This document shows, in pieces, positions 33,391-41,700 of a stretch of DNA of 64,000 bases (position 1 is the stretch's first letter; each line of letters opens with the position of its first letter). Source of the stretch: Psychroserpens sp041224425 (GTDB lineage: Bacteria; Bacteroidota; Bacteroidia; Flavobacteriales; Flavobacteriaceae); the NCBI RefSeq assembly GCF_041224425.1, contig NZ_JBGFGL010000071.1:124001-188000 (forward strand). Direction: 5' to 3'. A program made the translations under genes and the position numbers. The notes under the pieces were generated by a model. The model saw nothing but the letters and a program-made list of their open reading frames with translations, was not told the origin of the DNA and did not search any database.

Positions 33391-33434
33391 CTTTTATTTT
33401 GTATATTGAATCCCATAAATAAATTTAAATTATT

Positions 33435-33800
33435 ATGAAAAAAAGTATTCTATTTATAGCAGTAGCAGTGTTTATGTTTTTAGGAAATCAGGCGGTTGAT
33501 GCGCAAGCCAAAATTAAAAATAACACGCAAACTCAAGTTTCTGAAACTGTACAAGCTACAGCTAAAACCAAAACAACTAAGCTCGTGCGAGCACTAGAAT
33601 TAAGTAGCAAACAACAAGAGCAGGTATATAATCTCTTTCTTAAATCTGAAGAGAAACTTAGTAAAGCAAGTTCTGAAATAGAAGGGAAGGAACTTAATGC
33701 TAAGCAAGCTAAAATGGACAAATATGTTGAAGCTAAAATGAAAGAGATACTGAAAGAGGAGCAGTATAAAAAATATTTAAATCTTGCTAAAGATTTATAA
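33435..33800 (+). CDS. Small secreted helical protein, Spy-like
   Basis: A 121-residue protein with a signal peptide (FIAVAVFMFLGNQAVDAQ) and a helical, Lys/Glu-rich rest: LELSSKQQEQVYNLFLKSEE, then EILKEEQYKKYLNLAKDL. The repeating LxxxQxxxVxxLF and EEQYxKYL elements occur in small periplasmic proteins of Bacteroidota related in pattern to Spy/CpxP. A related one is at 50073. It lies 44 bases after the E1 gene in the same direction and ends at a bidirectional terminator. Its function is unknown; a periplasmic chaperone is possible. Confidence 0.7.
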   Translation: MKKSILFIAVAVFMFLGNQAVDAQAKIKNNTQTQVSETVQATAKTKTTKLVRALELSSKQQEQVYNLFLKSEEKLSKASSEIEGKELNAKQAKMDKYVEAKMKEILKEEQYKKYLNLAKDL

Positions 33801-33814
33801 TGAGTTATCAAATT

Positions 33815-33847
33815 AAAAAAAGCGACCAATTTTGGTCGCTTTTTTTA
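33815..33847. terminator. Bidirectional terminator, end of paa region and of the SulP gene
   Basis: GCGACCAA-ttt-TTGGTCGC flanked by A and T runs. It lies between two convergent genes, and the SulP stop codon is within its T run. Confidence 0.85.
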
Positions 33848-35521
33848 TATATCATATTCTGATAAGGGCTTGGTGAATTTTTCTGGATTTGCAGCCAAGT
33901 GATATCTTGGATCGTCTATCGCTTCAATAATAACTTCTTTAAATTTTGGATTTGCCTTATACAAAAGAGTTTTGCAGTCTTCACTTAAATGTTTTAGCTT
34001 AATTGACTTTCCTTCAGCTTCATACTTGTTTACTAAATTGAAAATAGCCTCAAGAGCAGAATGGTCACTTACCCTTGATTCAACAAAGTCTATCTCAACT
34101 TGTTGTGGATCGTTTTTTACATCAAATTTACTATTGAAGTTTTGAATGGATCCAAAGAACAAAGGGCCCCAAATTTCATAAATTTTAGTCCCATCATCCT
34201 TATATCGCTTTCGAGCTCTAATCATCAAGGCGTTTTTCCAAGCAAAGACCAATGCCGAAATAATAACACCAGCTATAACAGCGATGGCTAAATCTTTCCA
34301 AACGGTAATAGCTGAAACAGCAATTAATACGATAGCGTCAGATAGCGGTATTTTTCTGATAATCCTAAAACTACTCCATGCAAAGGTCCCAATAACGACC
34401 ATAAACATCACTCCAACAAGTGCAGCAATTGGAATTTGTTCAATTAATGGGGCTCCAAAAAGCACAAAGCACAATAAAGCAATGGCAGCCACAGCGCCAG
34501 AAAGTCGACCGCGACCTCCAGAATCTACATTAATGATAGATTGGCCAATCATAGCACATCCACCCATGCCTCCAAAAAGTCCGTTAAGTATATTGGCGCC
34601 ACCTTGAGCAACACATTCGCGGTTACCGTTTCCACGAGTTTCGGTGATTTCATCAATTAGGTTTAGGGTCATTAATGATTCTATTAAGCCAACAGCAGCT
34701 AAGATAAAAGCTGTTGAAAAAATCAAACTCCAATGTCCTGAAAGGGTATCGAACAATCCGAAAATCTGACTTTGAAACGTAGGCAAACCACCTTTTAGTC
34801 CTTCGCCACCACCATCTCTAATGAATGATCCTACAGTATTCATTTCAATACCTGTGGAAATAGTGATTCCAGCAACAACGATAATAGCAATCAATGCAGC
34901 TGGTATTTTTTTAGTAAGTTTTGGTAAACCGAACATGATTCCCATGGTCAAACCAATAAAGCCTAGCATTTTCCATAAGGTTACATTTGAAAATAGATAG
35001 GAAAACCATTCTGAAGTGTTATTCCAAATCGAAATGTCTTTTGGAACAGCGTTAGGGAACATACCGAGTTGCGATATGAAAATAACAATAGCTAAACCAT
35101 TAACAAATCCCATCATAACCGGATGGGGTATAAGTCGAACAAATTTGCCAAGCTTAAATATACCTGCTGAAATTTGAATGGCACCAACTATAAGTAAAGT
35201 TATAAATAGCCATTGCAATCCTAAGTTTTCAATGGGTGTTTCCAAACTTAGTCCAACTGAATTCCCTTTTTGAATCAAATGTACCATTACAACTGCCATA
35301 GCACCAGTAGCACCTGAAATCATTCCTGGTCGACCACCAAACAAAGCGGTTACAATTCCCATCATAAATGCGCCATATAGACCTACGAGTGGAGGAACGC
35401 CAGCCACAAATGCAAAAGCTACAGCTTCAGGAACTAGTGCTAAAGCCACAGTCAATCCTGATAAGATGTCGTTTTTTGGATTTTGAGTAAAATTTTTTCT
35501 AGTTGTTTGACCTAAAATCAT
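33845..35521 (-). CDS. SulP-family anion transporter with STAS domain
   Basis: A 558-residue inner-membrane transporter with ten or more hydrophobic segments. It begins with TRKNFTQNPKNDILSGLTVAL and the SulP signature region PEAVAFAFVAGVPPLVGLYG. A cytoplasmic STAS domain occupies about 430-530 (YEIWGPLFFGSIQNFNSKF, VDFVESRVSDHSALEAI). Family members carry sulfate, bicarbonate or dicarboxylates. The substrate cannot be told. The motif GGCAMIGQSIINVDSGGRGR is shared by bacterial members. The TATCTTTG box at 35544-35551 suggests its own promoter. Confidence 0.9.
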   Translation of the reverse strand: MILGQTTRKNFTQNPKNDILSGLTVALALVPEAVAFAFVAGVPPLVGLYGAFMMGIVTALFGGRPGMISGATGAMAVVMVHLIQKGNSVGLSLETPIENLGLQWLFITLLIVGAIQISAGIFKLGKFVRLIPHPVMMGFVNGLAIVIFISQLGMFPNAVPKDISIWNNTSEWFSYLFSNVTLWKMLGFIGLTMGIMFGLPKLTKKIPAALIAIIVVAGITISTGIEMNTVGSFIRDGGGEGLKGGLPTFQSQIFGLFDTLSGHWSLIFSTAFILAAVGLIESLMTLNLIDEITETRGNGNRECVAQGGANILNGLFGGMGGCAMIGQSIINVDSGGRGRLSGAVAAIALLCFVLFGAPLIEQIPIAALVGVMFMVVIGTFAWSSFRIIRKIPLSDAIVLIAVSAITVWKDLAIAVIAGVIISALVFAWKNALMIRARKRYKDDGTKIYEIWGPLFFGSIQNFNSKFDVKNDPQQVEIDFVESRVSDHSALEAIFNLVNKYEAEGKSIKLKHLSEDCKTLLYKANPKFKEVIIEAIDDPRYHLAANPEKFTKPLSEYDI

Positions 35522-35543
35522 AATATCTGTTCTTAGAAGTCGG

Positions 35544-35551
35544 CAAAGATA
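35544..35551 (-). promoter_or_regulatory. Candidate -7 box (TATCTTTG) of the SulP gene
   Basis: On the minus strand TATCTTTG, a full TAnnTTTG match, lies 22 bases before the ATG at 35521. No perfect -33 TTG. Confidence 0.4.
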
Positions 35552-35590
35552 GGTTTTTCTAACTAAAGCTTAAAGATAGATTCCATGAAC

Positions 35591-35622
35591 AAAAAAAGCA
35601 TCAATGAAACATTGATGCTTTA
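35591..35622 (-). terminator. Terminator after the DUF4136 gene
   Basis: GCATCAATG-aaa-CATTGATGC is a perfect 9-base stem. On the minus strand it is followed by a run of T. Confidence 0.8.
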
Positions 35623-35644
35623 ATCTGTTTTATGTGTAAATTTT

Positions 35645-36196
35645 TTACTGGGTTAAACCTGGAGGATACTTTTCCATGATTTTTGCCACAAAATCTTTAA
35701 TTTGCTCTTCTTTCTTTTCCATATTTTGGGAAATAACTCCAGTTCCCATGCCTTGCCAAATCAATTGCTTGTTTTTAGTATCGATTATATCAATAAAAAG
35801 CGTGCCTTCAGATTGAGTAGATACTACAGGCTGTCGGTTCCAACCCCAACCCCAACCTGGACCAAAGCCTCCCCAGCCCCAGCCACCAATGCCCCAAGCA
35901 TTGTTGTAAACATTGACACGTTGTTGAGATTTGGTAAAAATACTAATAAGCATATCAGGATTTTCAGATTTTGTAAAGCCTTTAGCAAGTAATTCAGATT
36001 CGATGGCTCTGAGGATTCTTCTTTTGTCTAAATCGCTAATTTCTGCTTTGTCAATTCCGGTCTTAAAGAATGCAAAAGTTTTATAAGATTGGAAATTAGC
36101 CTCTTTATCATAATCTGTGGCAACTCTAACAGAGCTACATGAGGTCATAAAAAACATTACGACCAAAATAGGTATAACTTTTAATGTGTTTTTCAT
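35645..36196 (-). CDS. DUF4136 lipoprotein
   Basis: A lipoprotein signal (LKVIPILVVMFFMTSC) and a DUF4136 domain (YDKEANFQSYKTFAFF; FIDIIDTKNKQLIWQGMGTG). The frame extends ten codons to a TTG at 36226 inside hutU. The ATG at 36196 is chosen because it places the lipobox Cys at residue 20, the normal position. A striking Gly/Trp-rich loop (GIGGWGWGGFGPGWGWGWNR) sits in the centre. The family is common in the outer envelope of Bacteroidota and has no known role. It lies just downstream of hutU in the same direction. Confidence 0.85.
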   Translation of the reverse strand: MKNTLKVIPILVVMFFMTSCSSVRVATDYDKEANFQSYKTFAFFKTGIDKAEISDLDKRRILRAIESELLAKGFTKSENPDMLISIFTKSQQRVNVYNNAWGIGGWGWGGFGPGWGWGWNRQPVVSTQSEGTLFIDIIDTKNKQLIWQGMGTGVISQNMEKKEEQIKDFVAKIMEKYPPGLTQ

Positions 36197-36212
36197 AGCA
36201 GTATTTTTTAAA

Positions 36213-38222
36213 TTATAACGAGTCAAGTAAGTCTTTGTCTACAAAATTTGGAAGGGTCACCTTCAAATTTGGCTCTACTTCCATAGCGCGTTTAATGGCA
36301 AATATGGCACCTTCATTTCGCGCCCAATTGCGTCTCGCAATTCCATTATTAACGTCCCAAAACAACATTGATTTTAAACGTTTTTCCGCTTCTTTACTAC
36401 CATCAAGAACCATACCAAATCCACCATTGATTACTTCGCCCCAACCAACACCACCACCATTGTGGATGCTTACCCAAGTAGCGCCTCTAAAACTATCTCC
36501 AATGACATTGTGAATGGCCATATCAGCAGTAAACCTTGAGCCATCATAGATATTACTAGTTTCTCGATAAGGAGAATCTGTTCCTGAAACGTCATGATGA
36601 TCTCGTCCAAGAATAACAGGTCCAATGCGTCCTTCTTTAATGGCGTTATTGAAAGCTTCAGCAATTTTCATCCGTCCTTCGGCATCTGCATATAAAATTC
36701 TGGCTTGAGAACCTACCACTAAATTATTGTCTTGAGCACCTTTAATCCATTGGATGTTATCTGACATTTGTTGCTGAATCTCCTTTGGTGAATGACTTTT
36801 GATGTCTTCAAGAACATCACAGGCTATTTGATCTGTTTTTGCCAAATCTTCAGCTTTACCTGAAGCACAAACCCATCTAAAGGGTCCAAAACCATAATCA
36901 AAACACATTGGTCCCATGATATCCTGAACATAACTTGGGTATTTGAATTCCCTTCCCAATTCTTGTTTTTCAGACATCACATCAGCACCAGCTCTTGAGG
37001 CTTCCAGCAAAAAGGCGTTTCCGTAATCAAAGAAATAGGTGCCTTTTGCTGTATGCTTATTAATGGCAGAAGCATGACGACGTAATGATTCCTGGACTTT
37101 AGTCTTGAATAATTGTGGATTTTCAGACATCATTTCGTTGGCGTCCTCAAAAGACATGCCTACAGGATAGTAGCCTCCAGCCCAAGGATTGTGGAGTGAG
37201 GTTTGGTCACTTCCCAAGTCAATTTGAATATTTTCCTTATCAAAAGTTTCCCATACGTCGACAACATTTCCCAAATAGGCAATAGATACCGTTTCTTTAT
37301 TTGCTTTGGCTTGTTTGACACGTTTTACGAGTTCATCCAAATCTGTAATTTTTTCATCAATCCATTTTTGGTCCAAACGAACTTGAGTGATTTTAGGATT
37401 TACTTCTGCACAAACAGTGATACAACCAGCAATGTTTCCAGCTTTGGGTTGTGCCCCAGACATGCCTCCTAAACCAGATGTCACAAATAGATGGCCTTGA
37501 GGCTCTTTGTTGATTTTTCTAAAACCGTTTAAAACGGTAATGGTTGTTCCATGTACGATGCCTTGCGGACCAATATACATATAGCTTCCTGCGGTCATTT
37601 GCCCATATTGAGTTACTCCTAAGGCATTGAATTTTTCCCAGTCATCTGGTTTTGAATAATTAGGAATCATCATTCCATTGGTGACCACAACTCGTGGTGC
37701 TTCTTTATGGCTAGGAAATAATCCTAAAGGATGTCCAGAATACATGACAAGTGTTTGCTCATCAGTCATTTCTGAAAGATATTTCATGGTTAATCGATAC
37801 TGCGCCCAATTAGAAAATACAGCACCATTGCCACCATAGGTGATCAACTCATGAGGATGTTGCGCTACAGCATAATCTAGATTATTTTGAATCATCAACA
37901 TGATAGCTGCAGCTTGCTTAGACTTGGCTGGATACTCTTCAATTGGTCGAGCATACATTTTATAATCTGGACGGAATCTGTACATGTAAATACGACCATA
38001 GGTTTCGAGCTCTTCATTAAACTCATGAATTAAATCAGCATGAAGTGACGGATCAAAATAGCGCAGTGCATTTTGTAATGCTAAAGCCTTCTCTTGTTTA
38101 GTAAGGATATCTTTGCGCTTGGGAGCATGGTTGATTGAAGGATCATAAGCCTTTGGCTCTGGTAAGGTTTTAGGGATACCTTCTTTGATTTGATTTTGAA
38201 ACGATACAGTAGTGATTTCCAT
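36213..38222 (-). CDS. hutU: Urocanate hydratase HutU
   Basis: Converts urocanate to imidazolonepropionate in histidine degradation, using tightly bound NAD. Clear landmarks are YGGNGAVFSNWAQYRLTM, the NAD region VTSGLGGMSGAQPKAG and GRDHHDVSGTDSPYRETSNI. At 669 residues it is about 110 longer than the E. coli-type enzyme; this longer form is usual in Bacteroidota. The start overlaps the stop of the small DUF5522 gene (TAATG). No other hut gene is in the window, so hutH, hutI and the last step must lie elsewhere. Confidence 0.95.
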   Translation of the reverse strand: MEITTVSFQNQIKEGIPKTLPEPKAYDPSINHAPKRKDILTKQEKALALQNALRYFDPSLHADLIHEFNEELETYGRIYMYRFRPDYKMYARPIEEYPAKSKQAAAIMLMIQNNLDYAVAQHPHELITYGGNGAVFSNWAQYRLTMKYLSEMTDEQTLVMYSGHPLGLFPSHKEAPRVVVTNGMMIPNYSKPDDWEKFNALGVTQYGQMTAGSYMYIGPQGIVHGTTITVLNGFRKINKEPQGHLFVTSGLGGMSGAQPKAGNIAGCITVCAEVNPKITQVRLDQKWIDEKITDLDELVKRVKQAKANKETVSIAYLGNVVDVWETFDKENIQIDLGSDQTSLHNPWAGGYYPVGMSFEDANEMMSENPQLFKTKVQESLRRHASAINKHTAKGTYFFDYGNAFLLEASRAGADVMSEKQELGREFKYPSYVQDIMGPMCFDYGFGPFRWVCASGKAEDLAKTDQIACDVLEDIKSHSPKEIQQQMSDNIQWIKGAQDNNLVVGSQARILYADAEGRMKIAEAFNNAIKEGRIGPVILGRDHHDVSGTDSPYRETSNIYDGSRFTADMAIHNVIGDSFRGATWVSIHNGGGVGWGEVINGGFGMVLDGSKEAEKRLKSMLFWDVNNGIARRNWARNEGAIFAIKRAMEVEPNLKVTLPNFVDKDLLDSL

Positions 38223-38383
38223 TACTTTTGTTTTAAAGAATTTTTATCGAAACCATAAGGACAATGTCTGCAGCCGCTTTCACAGCAATAGCCTCTTTTT
38301 AAAAGATATTGTTCAGTAAAACAGCGATAGCCTTCTGGAGTTATATAGTAATCGCCTTCTTCTAAAGGGATGATTTTTTTCAT
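38222..38383 (-). CDS. DUF5522-type small cysteine-rich protein (53 aa)
   Basis: Begins MKKIIPLEEGDYYITPEGYR and continues with CFTEQYLLKRGYCC, ESGCRHCPYGF. The pattern CC-x3-C-x2-C-P-Y-G-F is the hallmark of a conserved small family of Bacteroidota with no known role; the Cys set suggests a bound metal or cluster. The stop codon overlaps the hutU ATG by one base, so hutU translation is probably coupled to it. The -7 box CAAAGATA (minus TATCTTTG) ends six bases before the ATG, so the transcript may be almost leaderless. Confidence 0.85.
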   Translation of the reverse strand: MKKIIPLEEGDYYITPEGYRCFTEQYLLKRGYCCESGCRHCPYGFDKNSLKQK

Positions 38384-38389
38384 ACCTTA

Positions 38390-38397
38390 CAAAGATA
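38390..38397 (-). promoter_or_regulatory. Candidate -7 box (TATCTTTG) of the DUF5522-hutU unit
   Basis: TATCTTTG on the minus strand, six bases before the ATG at 38383. A near-match TTC lies about 21 bases upstream. Confidence 0.4.
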
Positions 38398-38432
38398 AGG
38401 CAAATTGGATTGATTTTTGAATGTCATAAATC

Positions 38433-38762
38433 ATGATTCGTGTTTTCAAACATATTGTGCCAAAAGGTTATAGAGGCATTACTATTTTTCCATTTATTTT
38501 TTTGAAACAGTCTGTTTCAAAGAAAGATTTGGTATTGATTAATCATGAAAAAATTCACCTTCAACAACAGATAGAACTTTTGATTCTGCCATTTTATATA
38601 TGGTATGTATTAGAATTTTTATATTTCTATTTGAAGAGTTTCAATTGGAATAAAGCCTATCAGCAAATCTCTTTTGAAAGAGAAGCTTATTCCAATGAAA
38701 AAGACCTTAACTATTTAAAGTCAAGGTCTTTATGGTCTTTTTTGAAATATGTAAAACCTTAA
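38433..38762 (+). CDS. Small HExxH membrane-associated protein
   Basis: A 109-residue protein with HEKIH at 38-42 (LVLINHEKIHLQQQIE), followed by a hydrophobic segment (LLILPFYIWYVLEFLYFYL, about 49-67) and ISFEREAYSNEKD (about 79-91), where Glu could be the third ligand of a zinc site. The layout fits a minimal gluzincin-like metallopeptidase, but the size is very small and activity is unproven. It is divergent from the DUF5522 gene and overlaps the end of the giant T9SS gene by four bases. Confidence 0.7.
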   Translation: MIRVFKHIVPKGYRGITIFPFIFLKQSVSKKDLVLINHEKIHLQQQIELLILPFYIWYVLEFLYFYLKSFNWNKAYQQISFEREAYSNEKDLNYLKSRSLWSFLKYVKP

Positions 38763-41700
38763 TGCTTGAGAACTACTTTTTGAACTTTTGAGACACCGTT
38801 TGTTAAAGTAGCTTTTACAATATAGGCACCATCCGAAAGGTTGTGGTTTTGAATAACAAAATCAGTAGTGTTGATATTTGATTTGTCAAACAAGGTTCTT
38901 CCTAAGAGGTCATACACTATAACCGATGAAATTTGCCCTCTTCCAGAATTTACCTTTATGTAGTTTCCTTTAGGTGCTTTGATTGATAAGGCATTCAGTT
39001 CTAATTCAGTAATGCTCAAAGTGTCATCTGTATATCTTAAGATAAATCTAGTATCATAATCAACAGCTTCAGAAACTGAAAATGAGTATGGAGAGGTTCT
39101 TAAGTTATGAATGGTATTCGTATAAGTATCTTCAAGATAAATGCTTTGCTCATCGTTTAAAAATAAACCATCAACATTATCAATAGCAATAGTGTATTGT
39201 CCAGCGCTTGGAAGGACGGTTCCAAGAGGTACTTGGTCTTGATTATCAAAAGGCAATGTTCTACCTTGAATGATCATTCGTTGGTCTTCAATTTTTGAAT
39301 AAAAACTCAGTGAATTCATTTCCCTGACATAAGCGTCATAAAGTCTATCTTTTCCTTGTGTGGCATTTTCAATATATCCAACAAGTATGCTTGAGGAACC
39401 TCCATCATCGTCAAGTAGATTTAACCAAATTCGATGGCGTTCCAACTCATTGCTTTCTTCTGAAGATTCAGATGTTCTATAAAACGCAGTATTGCTATGG
39501 GTTCTGTCCCTCATACTGTTATTGAAAGTGACACTGCCAGATTCGTTATCGTTTAGTGCCAATACAAAGAATCCTTGACCAGAAGCAATTTTTCCACCAA
39601 ACGATTCATCAGTATACGTATTGGTTCCAGAGAAATTATACGTAGTGTAATCGCTCACATCATAAGTGAATTCAAAATCGTCATAGAATGAATCACCATT
39701 AGCACCAATTTGAGTGCCATGCGTCCAAATATGAACGGCACCTTCAATAATGGTGTTGTTAGGATGGGTCAAAAAGCTTTGCGCATCTAGAGCTGAAGGA
39801 TAAGGATTCCCTAATAAATTCCAGTTGTCATCAAAAGGTGTAACAGTTAAAACATCATTTCCATAAGGGTTATATGTATAATTGCTATAAGCAAAACTAT
39901 TGTCTCCACTACTAATTGGTTGCGTATAAACACCATTGTTGGCAACACCATTAAACGTTGCTGTAGCTGTTGAAATTGTTGTGGTGTGGTTTGTTGGACC
40001 TCTAACAATATAACCTTTACCTTCAGTCATTATACCAGAACTTGGGTTCCAGGTTCCAAAACAGATAGGCATTCCACCTGTAGGCAACACACCAGGAGCA
40101 AAAGTTCCAGTTGGAACAGTTGGAATCCATTCGTAAATATAGTTTGTTGGTGTAAAGCCGCCATATACGCTAGAAACATTAAAGCCTTGTACAGGACTGG
40201 ACCAATAAACGTAGTCTGTATTTCTAATACTAGTGTCTCTATAAAGCGTAATATTTCCAGTGTTAGGAGCTGTAGGTGTATTGGCTGTTGAACTGTCATA
40301 AACCTGAATCAAACTTGCACCATCCTGAATGATGAGCTGACCAGTTCCTTGAATATCTATAAAGTCTTGAATGGTTAAGGAAGAGGCAAATCCATCTGTA
40401 TTGGCATCTGCATTTAAGGTTAATGTGGCACCTGTTTCAATAACCATATACAAACCATCACCATTGGCATTGTCATATAAGATAGGATCATTTGCTGTTG
40501 CTGGAATAATTACACAATCTGCTGAAGTTGGTACAGCAAGATCAGACCAGTTTGATGGCTCCATCCAGTTGCTTGATGTTAAGCCAGTCCAAACTTTTCC
40601 GCCTGAAACCGTAACTGTCGTCGCATCACTAACCACTAATGTTGAACTGTCACATAACGCATAAGTTACTTCAGCAGTATATGTCGTTGTTGAAGCCGGA
40701 CTCACATTTATTGAGGTTTGACCATCATAAGATGGATTGTGTACACCATTTTCAAGCCATTCCAAAGTAGCAATTGATGCACCACCTGAAGGTGTAAAGC
40801 GCCAAGCTTCATTTGTTGCTGTCCAGTTGTCATCCAAACTATTTCGACATTGCGCCACAACCGCTTGAGTTGCTCCAGGATTTTGTACTCCAACAATGGC
40901 ATTTCCACCATTCCAAGGTGCACCACCATCAATAACTTTTTCTTCGATATAAACCTCAATAATGTTGGTGTCTTCATATAAAACCAACATAGAGGTGTGG
41001 TATCTGCTATTGTCATAAAACATAGGAACATTATCCCAAATCACCACTAGTACATTGCAACCTCCAACTGAAGAAGTCCCAAATCGAATACTACCACCAA
41101 CTCCTGGGTCGATATCGTGGTAAGCAGCATATATGGTGTTAGGGAACAGTGCTTGATCTGTACTAGGTAAATCTTCATCAAAACTATAACCACATGCGGT
41201 ATTGGCATAAGTGAAGTTAAAGGAAACCATGCTATTGGCGCCAACTACAAAGTCGTTGATGTTATTGCCAAAAAAGCAAAAGTCAATAGGCATTACATAA
41301 GACAAATCAGACCATCTATCATCGTCAGATAAAGCGACGTTACTAGTTGCAGCAGCAGATAAGCTTGCAAAATATGTAGCATCGTAAGGAATCAAATCAA
41401 CATCGTAATCTGAAGTATCTCCTAAATCTAAAAAGTCAGCAGTCAAGGTTTCAGAAGCAGAACCCGAACCACAAGACCCAATCGTACTACTGTCTGGTGT
41501 AACATCAACAAAAGGACAAGCTTGAGTCGCTATTGGTGCAGGCAACATACATGGTTCTTTAATACAGATATCAAAAGTTGTAGTTTCCGGAGCAGAATAA
41601 TATGTGAACACCTGAACAAAATAAGTATCACCAATGGTTAAACCAGTAACTGTACTGGCGTTAGCATCAGAACAACTAATGTTATCTCCAACAGCCACCG

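Noticed and set aside
34284..34607. 107-codon plus-strand frame within the SulP gene
   Set aside because: Antisense to a well-recognised transporter; no start signal or domain.
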